From: UBA7803 sp963822255
GTDB lineage: Bacteria > Pseudomonadota > Gammaproteobacteria > Pseudomonadales > Azotimanducaceae
NCBI GenBank assembly: GCA_963822255.1
Contig: CAWGGV010000006.1
Location: forward strand, 558,001-622,000
DNA length: 64,000 nucleotides
Direction: 5' to 3'
Made by a program: the position numbers and the translations under genes. The notes beneath the pieces were generated by a model. It was not told the origin of the DNA and made no database searches. It worked only from the letters and a program-made list of their open reading frames with translations. Below, piece by piece: positions 34,575 through 43,970 of the stretch; within the stretch, counting starts at the first letter, position 1, and every line of letters starts with the position of its first letter.

Positions 34575-35387
34575 TCATGCCGCCGCCGTACGCATGTCTC
34601 CCGGCGGCGCGAATATGAGGCAGGGCCAGCCCCGGGAGCGCGCGAGCCTGGCCATGGCGAGCCGCGGGTTCACCACCACGGGCCGGCCCACCGCTTCGAG
34701 CAGGGGCAGATCGTCGCTGGAGTCGGAGTAGAAATACGCCCGGGCCAGGTCCGTCTCGCGCTGATGCGCCAGATGCTCGGCGGCCGACAGCTTGCCCAGC
34801 CCGAAGCAGGGCAAGGCGTTGCCGGTGATGTGGCCATCGCACACCTCGAGCTCCGTGCAGCACAGTCTCCTCGACCCCGAGCCCTCGGGCAATGGGCGCC
34901 GCCTGGTAGCGGGTGGCGGAGGTGACGATGACGATGTGGTGGCCCTCCCGGCGGTGAGCCTCGATGAGCGCCCGGGCCTCCGCGTAGATCCATCCTTGCA
35001 CCCGCAGCCGGAATGCCCGCTCGCCCATATCCACCAGCGCCAGCTCGGAGACGCCGGCGAGGTCGCGCACCGTGGTGGTGAGCAGATGGTGGTAGTCGGC
35101 CCGTCCCAGACCGTAGCCGAGCAGAGCGCCACCCGAGGACAGCATCCGGCTTGAGCGGCATCGAGCCGCTGCGCATGCGCTCCCAGGCGAGCGCCATGAC
35201 CGAATAGCCGGAGATCAAGGTCCGGTCCAGATCGAAATAGGCGATGGTGCCGGGCGTCGGAGCGGGTCCGGCCCAGGGCACCGAGGTAATGCTGAAAGTC
35301 CGTGTGCACCACGTCGACGCCGCGCCTGAAGCGTAGCCACACGCTCACGGCTCTGGCAGCCCTCGCGGCAGGCTCGAATGTCTGCAT
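34575..35387 (-). CDS. HAD-superfamily IB phosphatase, three frameshifts
   Basis: A HAD-IB hydrolase (PSPase-like) of about 270 residues split over three frames. Motif I is AYFDLDRTLISG, motif II is IVTSATRY, and motif IV is FYSDSSDDLPLLEAVG. The region between shows the family pattern with VCDGHITGN. Single extra bases near 35281 (CTCGGTG), 35148 (CCGGATG) and 34846 (GTGCTGC) explain the shifts, and removing each joins the segments. The N-terminal 30 residues (VWLRFRRGVDVVHTDFQHY) precede the catalytic domain. Family members dephosphorylate phosphoserine or lipid headgroups such as phosphatidylglycerophosphate, and the nearby PAP2 gene makes lipid phosphate a possible theme. The 90 bases before the thiolase gene hold no recognisable gene. 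Confidence 0.75.
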   Translation of the reverse strand: MQTFEPAARAARAVSVWLRFRRGVDVVHTDFQHYLGALGRTRSDARHHRLFRSGPDLDLRLFGHGARLGAHAQRLDAAQAGCCPRVALCSATVWDGPTTTICSPPRCATSPASPSWRWWIWASGHSGCGCKDGSTRRPGRSSRLTAGRATTSSSSPPPPATRRRPLPEGSGSRRLCCTELEVCDGHITGNALPCFGLGKLSAAEHLAHQRETDLARAYFYSDSSDDLPLLEAVGRPVVVNPRLAMARLARSRGWPCLIFAPPGDMRTAAA

Positions 35388-35517
35388 CTCGAGGGTCCTC
35401 TATGGTAGCCATCTGGCGAGGACAGAGCGTTTGATCGAAGGGTAAGACCGTCTGCTCCGGCGATCAAACCGGAGCGCGGATTGCAGCGACGGCCAGGCCT
35501 TCAGCGGCTTGCCGCGA

Positions 35518-36353
35518 TCAGAACCGGTGGAGCACCACGGTCACGGCGCCACCGCCGGGCAGCGGCTGATAGCTGACATCGACCGGCACGGCCGCCGAGC
35601 GCATGAACGGATTGCTGCATGAACGTGGCGATGAACTGGCCGAACGCATAGCCCACCAGCACGTCGGTCGGATAATGGCGCCTGGCCTCCACCCGCGCCC
35701 AGCCGGTGCCGAGCGGCGAGGCCGTGCAGGCCCACCCGGAAGGAGGTATCCAGCCAGTGCGGCATGTCCATGGTAGTCGAGGTTGTGGCGCGCCAGGGTG
35801 GTCGCCGCCGAAGAAAAGCCCGCGTGGCCGGACGGAAAGCTCTGACGGTTGCTGCGGTCGGGGCGGCTGCCGTCTCGACAGGTTTTTGAGCCTGGCGCGT
35901 GGCGGCAGCTTCCAGCCCCAGCGTGGAAACCTGCACCGCCAGGCCGCTGCCCTTGTCCGCGAGATCGCGGCTCGGCGCCGCCAGGGCGCTGATCCCCCAG
36001 GCCACCTCGGTCGCGGTCAGCAGACGATCGCTGGCTGACGCGGCATCGTGCCCGAACAGCGGCTGATGGTCGGCGGCCCAGTCAGAGAGATCGTCGTCCT
36101 GGCCGCTCAGCGACAGCGCGGCCGCGCCGGCAAGCGGCACCCAGGTGGCGGGTGACCGCGCCGCCGTCACCGCCGCCGCCTTCAGATCGGCGCCCGTGGG
36201 CCAGCGCGCGCCCCAGGACGGCCGCTCCGGTGCGGCGGCACAGCCGCTGATGGTGAAGAGCGACGAGCAGCGCGAGCCGCGCGCGCCGCCGGCGCGTCCG
36301 CAGCTCGCCGCCCGGGCGGCGTCGAGTGCAGGGACGCCGCGTCCGCCGGCCAT
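35518..36353 (-). CDS. PAP2-family phosphatase lipoprotein, multiple frameshifts
   Basis: A membrane-associated acid phosphatase (PAP2) whose motifs survive in different frames. The central motif region RSNRQSFPSGHAG lies near 35835, and the terminal EARRHYPTDVLVGYAFG near 35660. A lipoprotein-like signal ALLVALFTISGC is read near 36270 by combining two frames. The proper C-terminus ends in VTVVLHRF with a stop at 35518. At least four single-base shifts are needed to restore one frame, so the exact start (36353 is the nearest ATG) is uncertain. PAP2 enzymes remove phosphate from undecaprenyl or phosphatidate lipids at the membrane. It follows the DUF4340 gene, starting 4 bases after its stop. 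Confidence 0.7.
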
Positions 36354-36357
36354 GGAC

Positions 36358-37365
36358 TCAGCCCGGCTCCGGGTGAGGGCGGGCCGGAGCGGCCGCTTCT
36401 TCGGTGCCGCCAGCCGGCGCCTGCTGGCCCGACTGCCGGCGTCTGCGGCTGATCCGACGGGGTCGGCGGAGCCTTCTTGCCCGGCAACAGCGCTGTCTGC
36501 TCGGGCAGGAGCTGCCCCGCCATGTAGCCGGCGAGGGTGAACCAGCCGTCCAGCCGGTCCGAGCCGACCCGGTAGTCGTTGCCGGAGCCGTTCTTGTAGA
36601 GATTCAGGTGATAAGTGCCCTTGCTCGTCCGTCACCGCCAGCACGTCGTCGGGCTTCTGCGTCGGAGCCGGGAGGCTTGGCCGTTCCCGTCACCGGCAGC
36701 TCGGTCAGCCGCCGGACCAGCTCGTCGGCGGCCTTCTGGTCGGCAGCCTGATCACCGACCAGCCATCCTGCGTCGCCCTTGTGCAGCTTCCAGCTGACCT
36801 TCCAGCTCCACGGCCGTCACCTTGCCGGCCGGCTCGAGCAGGGTCTTGTCCAGCCAGTCGTCGGCGACCGCGGGGACCTCGTAATTGGACATGGCGACGC
36901 TGTAGACATCGTCTCTCGTCGGCACGCCGGGCATGCACCTGCTGGTAGCCCGGCGAGGTGCCCAGGTAGAGGTCGGCGACGGTGTCCTTGCCGGCCTTAA
37001 GCACCACGTGGCGCTGGAAGCGATCGTCCGTCACCTCGAAGCGCTTCGCCGCACCGGCGCTGGTAGCGACCGGCCACGGCGCCGACAGCCCGGCCAGCTT
37101 GTCGAGCACGTCCTTCACCTTGTCACCGTCGGCGGGCAGGCCATCGGGCAACCGCCAGCCGCCGTCACCCTGGCTCAGCACCAGCGGCGAGTCTCCGTCC
37201 TTGTCTCCGGTGATGCGTATCTCGCGTGACCTTCGCGGCGTCGAAGTGGAGAAACGCACCCGACTGCGCTCGGCCGTAGCCGTTGCCGGTCGAGCAGGAC
37301 ACACGGCGATGGCGACGAACTGCACCGCCAGCAGGGTGCTCGAGAATTCCGACTCGTCCGCTCAT
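36358..37365 (-). CDS. DUF4340 protein of the GldA/GldFG-like ABC system, multiple frameshifts
   Basis: A DUF4340-type protein of about 330 residues in pieces. It starts at an ATG (37365) overlapping the permease stop as ATGA and has an N-terminal hydrophobic segment (TLLAVQFVAIAV). Family-like segments follow: GAFLHFDAAKVTRIRITGDKDGD, then SPLVLSQGDGGWRLPDGLPADGDKV, VVLKAGKDTVADLYLGTSPGYQQVHAR, and NYEVPAVADDWLDKTLLEP. The C-terminus is Pro/Ala-rich and stops at 36358. At least five single-base shifts lie between these parts. DUF4340 proteins sit on the outer face of the membrane in GldG-like ABC systems and are thought to bind an envelope substrate. Gene order confirms that context. Confidence 0.75.
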
Positions 37366-40288
37366 GCCGAGCCCTCCGCCAGCCAGGAACGGTAACGGTT
37401 CTCGTCGTGCTTGACCCGCCGCCGGTGCAGCAGGAACACCAGGAACGACGCCGCTCAGCGCCAGCCCGTAGTTGACGGATTCCATTCCCACCTCGCGCTG
37501 CGGCTTCATGGGCGGCAGGGTACGGTTGAAGTGACCGCGGGATCGGATCTCGAGCAGATTGCGGTCTTCCAGCGAATAGTCCACCGCGTTTGCCATGAGC
37601 TGAATGCTGTTGCCATAGATCGACCCTTCCGCCGAACCGATGAGCTGCAGCACGTTGTCGGCCAGGAAGTCGTTGGACCCGAACACGAACAGGCGCGCCG
37701 ACTCAGGCGAGTGCTCGATGACGCTGGTCACCACACCGAGCTTGTCCTCGGTGCTGGCGGCTGGCGTCGCGGCCTTGTCGTCCTTACCGTCCTTCGCGTC
37801 CTTGCCCTGCTCCGACTCCGGCTGCTCGAGCAGCGGCGACGGCTTTCCGGCGAAGTAGGAGTCGAACGTGCCTTCCATCATCAGCGCCAGGTCCCTGGGC
37901 CCCTGCTTGCCGGAAGGTTTGAACCCGGAAAGCCCGTGCTCCGTCAGGCGCGGCATCACGTTGGGGTCCGTCGAGATCCAGCTATCCGGCGAGCTCCGCA
38001 GCAGGGGCGTCACGGTACGGCCGGAATCTTCCTTCGACGTTCGTCTGCAACGGTGATGACCAGGCCATGGTCACCTGGGGCAGACCCGAGGTGATGGGCA
38101 CGTTCTCGTTGAGGCCGGGCGGGCGCACGTCGATGAAGTAGGGATAATCCAGCATCACCAGCTCCTGGAAGCTGAACCCGCCTACCTGGCGCGTGACCGG
38201 CGCCGGGAGCGACGCGTTCTGCGGGTCCATCACCATGCCGTCGCCGAGGGTCACGCCCTCGTGTCTCAGCCAGTCCTCGAGCCCGGACTTCTGCTGACTG
38301 GCGGTGATGGACTGCTGCGTGTAGGACGTGGAGTACTTGCCGGTGGCCAGCACCACAGTACCCCCCTTCATCAGGAACTGGTCCATGGCGAATACCTGCC
38401 GCTGGTTCAGCCGGGTGGGATCCACCACCACGAGCAGCTCCGCCTCCTCGGGGACCTTGCCGTCGTTGAGGTCGGTGTCGACCACGTGGTAGTCCTGCTG
38501 CAGGAACTCGCGCAGCTTGCTGAAGCTCTTCGAGCCCGGCTGCTGCATGCCCATCATGGGCGGCGGCGCCTTGGGCGCCATCAGCGCAACGGTCTTCAAC
38601 ACCCCCGCGGCAAATCGCTTCATGTCGTCCTGGATGGCGCGCTTGGTCGCGTCGGCGGACAGCGCGTCCGGCAACGGCACCTGAAGCAGGGTGTTGCCGT
38701 TCGAGAGGGTCAGATAGAAGTAGAACGGCTGGGAGAACAGACTCGCCGCCATGGGCCGCATGCCGTATTTCTTCTGGATCTCGTCGGCAAGGCTGCCGTT
38801 CCCCGCCTGGGGATCGACGATCCGGGCGGAGAACTTGTCACCGCCCTGCTTCGACAGATCGTCGAGCACGCCCTTGAGCACCTGGCGGTACTCGGCGAGC
38901 GCTGGTGGCAGCACGTCGTCCGAGGATACGTAGCCGGTGAACTGCACGGGGCGCGTGATGTTGGCGAACATGTCGCCGCCGCCCTGGAAGCCGTACAGCA
39001 CTTTCTTGATGGCGCTGGTGATGTCGTACTCGGGGTTTCTGAGCTCCACGTCCAGGTCGGTCTCGCCTTTCACCTTGACCTCGATGAGGTCGCGGAAGCC
39101 CAGCACCTCGTACTGGTCACCGTACTTCACCAGGACGTTGAAATAGGAGTTGACCAGGCTCGACTTGTAGCGGTTGGCCACCTGGAACGGCACCGGGCGA
39201 ATGCCGTAGCGGCTGTTCGCTTCCTCCTCGAGCTTCGGATGCTCGGCGGGATCGACGATCTCCACCCGCACCTTGTCTCCTCCGGCGATCGAGTACTCCT
39301 TCAGCAGGTCGCGCATCTGCGGCACCAGCGGCGCCAGCAGCGGGTGGGTCTGGTTGCTGAAGTAGCCGCGAATCAGCAGCGGCTCCTGGAGCTGCGACAG
39401 GTAATTGCGGGTGGCGTCGGAGATGGAGTAGATGTTGCCCTCGGTGACGTCGACCCGCAGCGACGTGAGCTGCGACAGCCAGACGTTCGCCGCCAGCAGG
39501 TTCGCGATCACCAGCACCGTGCCGAGCACCCAGCCACGGTGCCGCGGTTGCGCGCCTCGTCCGGCCCAGCGCTGCACTTCCAGCCCATACACGTTGAGCG
39601 TCAGGAACACCGCCAGCAGCGACACGTAATAGTACAGGTCACGGATGTCCAGCACGCCGCGGGTGATGGATTCGAAGCGGGCGCCGGTGCCGATGCCGCG
39701 CAACACCTCCGCCCAGCTTCCGCCCACCAGGTTCGTCAGCACCGGCGCGCCGGCCAGATAGAACACGCCAGCGACGAAAGACCCCAGGATCAGGCTGACG
39801 ATCTGGCTATCGGTGCGCGCACTGACGAACAGGCCGATGGCGAGATAAGCACCGCCCATCAGCATGGCCGCGAGGTAGCCGGCCCATACCGGACCCCAGT
39901 CGAGATCGGCGATGAACGACACCGTGATGGGCAGGGGCAGGGTCAGGAGCAGCGCCACGCCGAGCAGGATCCAGCACGCGAAGAACTTGCCCAGAACGAA
40001 CTCCCAGCCGGACACCGGCAGGGTCGCAACGAACTCGAGGGTGCCGGTGCGGCGCTCTTCGCTCCACATGCGCATGGTGAGGGCCGCGCACAGGAAGATC
40101 AGTGACACCGGCATCGACTCGAACATCGGCCGCACGTCGGCGATGTTGCGGGCGAAGAAGGCGTCTACCCAGAAGAACACGAACAGGGTGATGGCGAGGA
40201 ACGCGAGCAGAAACAGATAGCCGATGGGGGAGGCGAAGAACAGCCGAAGCTCTTTCTTCGCGATACGCCGAATCACGTCAAGCCGCAT
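37362..40288 (-). CDS. GldF-GldG-like fused ABC permease and auxiliary domain, two frameshifts
   Basis: A fusion of about 975 residues. Residues 1-250 are an ABC-2 permease with six membrane segments (VIRRIAKKELRLFFASPIGYLF to the second hydrophobic block). Residues about 270-920 are a large GldG-like periplasmic domain (DUF7088/ABC_transp_aux) with YFSNQTHPLLAPL and ELLVVVDPTRLNQRQVFAMDQF. The C-terminus returns to the membrane (ASFLVFLLHRRRVKHDENRY). Two single-base insertions interrupt the frame: near 38038 (GAAGGAAGAT in place of GAAGAAGAT on the minus strand) and near 37450. The start ATG at 40288 overlaps the ATPase stop by 11 bases. Such systems are widespread outside gliding bacteria, and their substrate is unknown. 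Confidence 0.85.
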
Positions 40289-41225
40289 GGGCAGCCTCCT
40301 CTGCGCCCTGACGGCGGGCACCGATGTCCATGTCGTTCACCTCCCGGAACAAGCCTTCCAGGTCCCGTTGCGCGGTCGCCAGCTCATACACGGGAAGTCC
40401 GGCCCCGACGAGCGCCGCGGCCACTCGCTGAGCCACCGGGTCGGAATCGCCGGGAGCATCGATTTCCCACTCTCCGTCGGCGCCGCCCCTGCGCGCCGCC
40501 CCGACGCCATCCACCGAGCCCAGCAGCGCCGGCAGGTCCGCGCCCGCCGTGGTACGCACGTGCAGGTGATTGCTCGACCGCAGATCCTCCAGCCGTTCGT
40601 CCACCGCCAGCACGCCGCTGTGGAGGATCAACACCCGATCACACAGCGCGTTGACCTCCTGCATGATGTGGGTGGAGAGGATGACCGTGGCGTGCTCGGA
40701 CAGCCGCTTGATCAGCGAGCGCATGTGCTGGGTCTGCCCGGGGTCAAGCCCGTTGGTGGGCTCGTCCAGAATGAGGAACCGCGGCTCGTGCAGGATGGCC
40801 TGAGCGACCCCCAGGCGCTGCTTGTAACCCCGGGACAAGGTCGCGATGGGGTCGAAGGCCTTTTCACCGAGCTCGGTGGCCTCGATCGCGCGCCGCACTG
40901 CAGCCGCCGGATCGATCTCCCGCAGCTTCGCCACGTACTCGAGATAGTCGGCGACGGACAACTCGGGATACAGCGGCAGGTTTTCCGGCAGGTAGCCGAG
41001 CTGGCTCTGGACCTTCTGACGATCCTGCTCGACCACCGTCCCGTCCACCCGCACCACGCCGGCGCTGGGTTCGAGATACCCGGTGAGCATTTTCATGATG
41101 GTGGTTTTGCCGGCGCCGTTGTGGCCCAGCAGGCCGACGATCTCGCCGTGGCCTATGGAGAAAGAGACGTCGTCTACGGCCAGGAAATCACCGTAGCGAC
41201 GGGAAAGACCCTCCGCTTCGATCAT
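40278..41225 (-). CDS. ABC transporter ATP-binding protein, GldA-like
   Basis: A 315-residue ABC-2-type ATPase. Walker A is GHNGAGKTT (residues about 34-42), the signature motif is LSRGYKQR, Walker B is FLILDEPTNGLDP, and the switch His lies in ILSTHIMQEV. The C-terminal extension (residues 230-315) is the regulatory domain common in this branch and shows a Gly/Asp-rich stretch. It heads the operon with the fused permease and DUF4340 and should power it. I chose the ATG at 41225; AGGAGGAG lies 11 bases upstream, and a GTG four codons earlier is the alternative. The promoter should lie in the 124 bases to the NnrU gene. Confidence 0.95.
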   Translation of the reverse strand: MIEAEGLSRRYGDFLAVDDVSFSIGHGEIVGLLGHNGAGKTTIMKMLTGYLEPSAGVVRVDGTVVEQDRQKVQSQLGYLPENLPLYPELSVADYLEYVAKLREIDPAAAVRRAIEATELGEKAFDPIATLSRGYKQRLGVAQAILHEPRFLILDEPTNGLDPGQTQHMRSLIKRLSEHATVILSTHIMQEVNALCDRVLILHSGVLAVDERLEDLRSSNHLHVRTTAGADLPALLGSVDGVGAARRGGADGEWEIDAPGDSDPVAQRVAAALVGAGLPVYELATAQRDLEGLFREVNDMDIGARRQGAEEAAHAA

Positions 41226-41349
41226 GATCGATACCACTCCTCCTTGGCAGAGCGCAACCTTAGGCAGGCTGCGGGAAAATTCAAGCGGCCCCCGGTGCCG
41301 CGCGCTGAGACGTCAGGTGAGACAGAGCGCTGCCGCCAAGGTTCAACGA

Positions 41350-42033
41350 TCAGATGAGACGCACGCCGGCGATCCACGGATGGCCGAAGAACAGCACCAC
41401 GTAGGTGACCAGACCGACAGTCACAGGCAGCACCAGCTCGCCGGGAGCCAGCCGGTTGCTGCCGGAGAGGATGGCGGCGAACGGCACGTTCGAGGTCACC
41501 CGTGCGAACGCCCGCCAGTCGTCGCCGAGCCGTCGCGCCTTCTTGCGGTCGATGAGCGGTCCGCCGGCCAGCCCCAGCACGAAGAACGTGCCGAAGAACA
41601 CCACCGACGCCCGGTCGCCGTTGGCGGCCAGGTGCGACGCGGACCACAACACCACCGCCCATTGAAACGGATGGCGGGTGATGCGGATCACGCCCCGGGT
41701 CAGCTGCTCCGCACCGGCAGTTAGGCTACGTTCCATGCCCACGGCCGTGGGGTTCCTCACCATGAAGCCGCCGACCAGCAGGATCGCCGCCACCGGCATG
41801 ACCAGCTTCGGCACCAGGTACAGGCCCGGGGAGGGAAACCAGAAGTAGTCGTAGTGAGGCTGCGCGGCGTAGAGCCAGATCAGATAGGCGAGCGTGCTCG
41901 CCGCGACCAGCGAGTAGACGCCGAGATATGCCTGCTCTCCCAGCACGGCGACCAGGGCGCTGCGCAGCGAGGTGCTGCTGATGCCGAGATGCGTGCACAG
42001 AAACAGCACCGATGCCAGCAGCATCAGCTCCAT
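41350..42033 (-). CDS. NnrU-family membrane protein
   Basis: A 227-residue integral membrane protein of the NnrU family, with about six hydrophobic segments. Conserved elements include LFLCTHLGISS at the N-terminus, LGVYSLVAASTLAYLIWLY, the RITRHPFQWAVVLWSASHLAANGD motif typical of NnrU/isoprenylcysteine-methyltransferase-like proteins, and FVLGLAGGPLID. NnrU was named from nitrite/nitric-oxide reductase clusters but also occurs widely alone, so a link to denitrification cannot be assumed. The ATG at 42033 is preceded by GGAGGAGGATCCCC, an excellent ribosome site. It is divergent from an SDR across a repeat-rich intergenic region. Confidence 0.88.
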   Translation of the reverse strand: MELMLLASVLFLCTHLGISSTSLRSALVAVLGEQAYLGVYSLVAASTLAYLIWLYAAQPHYDYFWFPSPGLYLVPKLVMPVAAILLVGGFMVRNPTAVGMERSLTAGAEQLTRGVIRITRHPFQWAVVLWSASHLAANGDRASVVFFGTFFVLGLAGGPLIDRKKARRLGDDWRAFARVTSNVPFAAILSGSNRLAPGELVLPVTVGLVTYVVLFFGHPWIAGVRLI

Positions 42034-42129
42034 GGGGATCCTCCTCCGGAGATTGCCGGCTGCATGATAACGCCAAGCCGGAGCGCTTGCGTGCCGCAGT
42101 GCTTTGGCGCATCTTCCCGCGACCCGCGC

Positions 42130-42215
42130 GGCCGTTCCGCGCACCACGCGCGCTTCCGCGCACCACGCGCGCTCTGCGCGCTCTGCGCGCTCTGCGCGCT
42201 CTGCGCGCACCAGGC
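42130..42215. repeat. Short tandem repeats between nnrU-like and SDR genes
   Basis: Within the 223-base divergent intergenic region there is a two-part array. First come two copies of TTCCGCGCACCACGCGCGC (42135-42170). Then there are at least four copies of the 9-base unit CTCTGCGCG (about 42172-42207). The array lies between the two promoters. Slippage at a 9-base unit would change promoter spacing without affecting any protein. Confidence 0.75.
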
Positions 42216-42256
42216 GCGGTCTGCCGCGCACAATCGGCGATCTGGAGGAGGGACGC

Positions 42257-43129
42257 ATGAAGGAAGTGACTGGGAAGGTGGCGTTCGTCACCGGCGGCGC
42301 CAGCGGCATGGGCCTGGCCATGGTGCGGTCGTTCGCCGCAGCCGGCATGAAGGTGGCCGTGGCGGATGTGGAGCAGACTGCCCTCGGCCGGGTCGCCGAG
42401 GAGTTCGCCGGCACCAACAGCAACGTCATCACCCTGCCCCTGGACGTCACCGACCGGGACGCCATGGAACGGGCGGCGGACGCCACCGAGGAGGCGTTCG
42501 GCAAGGTGCACGTGGTTTGCAACAACGCCGGAGTGGCCGTGGGCGGCGCGGTGGACGACATGAGCTACGGCGACTGGGACTGGGTGCTCGGCGTGAACGT
42601 GGGCGGGGTGGTCAACGGCGTGCAGACGTTCGCCCGCCGCATGGAAGCCCATGGTGAGGGCGGCCACTTCGTCAACACGGCTTCCATGGCCGGCCACCTC
42701 GCCATCCCCGGGCTGTCGGTATACACGACCTCCAAGTTCGCGGTAGTGGGGCTGTCGGAAGTCATGCGCGCCGATCTCGCGCCGAAAGGCATCGGCGTGT
42801 CGGTGCTTTGTCCCGGCGTGGTGAGGACGAACATCTTCGAGTCCGGGCGCAATCGCCCCGCCAGCCTGGCGGGCGAGCGGGACACCGCAGCGCTGGTGTT
42901 GACCGCGAACGCGGAAGGCGACGAGGCCCGCGCGGCGCAGCTCAAGCAGCTGCTGGACAACGCCCTGGACCCGGCCGTGGTGGGTGACATGGTGCTCCAC
43001 GCAATTCAGCACGACGAGTTCTACATCTTCACCCATCCTGAAATCGGCACGGCCGCCCGCGCTCGCGGCGACGAGATGGCCGCCGCCTTCGAACGCTGGA
43101 GCGCCTATCGCGCGGAGCACGGAGTCTGA
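42257..43129 (+). CDS. Short-chain dehydrogenase/reductase (SDR)
   Basis: A 290-residue SDR. The nucleotide-binding motif TGGASGMG at residue 12 with Asp in VAVADVEQT suggests NAD(H) preference. The NNAG loop, the catalytic Ser in VNTASMAG and Tyr/Lys in YTTSKFAV are present. The C-terminal part is longer than usual and lacks the typical cofactor-loop ending, which suggests a subgroup acting on larger or steroid-like alcohols, although substrate is not determinable. The ATG at 42257 has GGAGGAGGG upstream. It is the first gene of the three-gene set SDR, SDR, epoxide hydrolase. Confidence 0.9.
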   Translation: MKEVTGKVAFVTGGASGMGLAMVRSFAAAGMKVAVADVEQTALGRVAEEFAGTNSNVITLPLDVTDRDAMERAADATEEAFGKVHVVCNNAGVAVGGAVDDMSYGDWDWVLGVNVGGVVNGVQTFARRMEAHGEGGHFVNTASMAGHLAIPGLSVYTTSKFAVVGLSEVMRADLAPKGIGVSVLCPGVVRTNIFESGRNRPASLAGERDTAALVLTANAEGDEARAAQLKQLLDNALDPAVVGDMVLHAIQHDEFYIFTHPEIGTAARARGDEMAAAFERWSAYRAEHGV

Positions 43130-43130
43130 C

Positions 43131-43958
43131 ATGGCCAGCCCTGCCGGAAGACTCGAAGGCAAGACCGCACTGATCACCGGCGCCGCCCGCGGCCTGGGCG
43201 CGCAGATCGCCCGCCGCATGGTCGAGGAGGGCGCCCGCGTCATCGTCAACGACCTGAACCTGTCCGCCGCGCGGGCCACCGCCGACGAGCTGGGCGGCGA
43301 CGCGCTCGCCTGCGACGTCAGCGACTCCGCAGCGGTCGCCGCCATGTTCGCGGAGCTCGGCGAATCCACGCCCGGGCTCGACATCCTGGTGAACAACGCC
43401 GGCATCAGCGGCATCGAGGGAGACAACGCGGCGCGGGAGCGCATCGCCCGCCAGGCGGAAGCGCTGGCCGGGGGCGAAGAGCCGGAGGAAGCCCTCGACG
43501 GCGGCATCGCCGGCGTCGGCGACGAGCAGTGGCACCGCATGCTGGGCGTGCACATGGACGGCACGTTCTTCTGCTGCCGGGAGGCGGTGAAGCTGATGCG
43601 CCCGCGCCGAACCGGCTCGATCATCAACATGGGAAGCATCATGGGCACCTTCGGCCGCGGCGGCGGCGTCGCCTACTGCGCCGCCAAGGCCGGCATCCTC
43701 GGCTTCACCCGCGCCCTGGCCCACGAGCTGGCCCGCTACGAGATCCGCGTCAACGCGCTGGCGCCCGGCTGGATCAGAACCGACATGACCGACCCGCTGA
43801 AGCCCCTGCACCCGATGCTGGAGATGCAGACACCCCTCGGCCGGCTCGGCGAGCCCGACGACATCGCCTGGGCGGCGGTGTATCTGGCCAGCGACGAAGC
43901 GAAGTTCGTTACCGGTCAGACCCTGTCGCCCAACGGCGGCTGGTACATGAGTCAGTAG
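43131..43958 (+). CDS. Short-chain dehydrogenase/reductase (SDR)
   Basis: A 275-residue classical SDR with TGAARGLG, Asp-ending second strand (IVNDLN, NAD preference), NNAGISG, Ser in NMGSIMG and YCAAKAG. A charged insertion of about 30 residues (ARERIARQAEALAGG) after the NNAG strand is unusual and may cover the active site or serve in oligomerisation. The C-terminus ends in the FabG-like GQTLSPNGGW. It starts one base after the previous SDR stop, so the genes are translated together, and the epoxide hydrolase follows by 12 bases. Confidence 0.92.
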   Translation: MASPAGRLEGKTALITGAARGLGAQIARRMVEEGARVIVNDLNLSAARATADELGGDALACDVSDSAAVAAMFAELGESTPGLDILVNNAGISGIEGDNAARERIARQAEALAGGEEPEEALDGGIAGVGDEQWHRMLGVHMDGTFFCCREAVKLMRPRRTGSIINMGSIMGTFGRGGGVAYCAAKAGILGFTRALAHELARYEIRVNALAPGWIRTDMTDPLKPLHPMLEMQTPLGRLGEPDDIAWAAVYLASDEAKFVTGQTLSPNGGWYMSQ

Positions 43959-43970
43959 CGGGAGGCGACG

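Noticed and set aside
33255..38060. Block of true pseudogenes
   Set aside because: All five genes keep their catalytic motifs, the shifts are single bases, and no stop mutations or large deletions are seen; consensus error is favoured, so they are listed as frameshifted CDSs.
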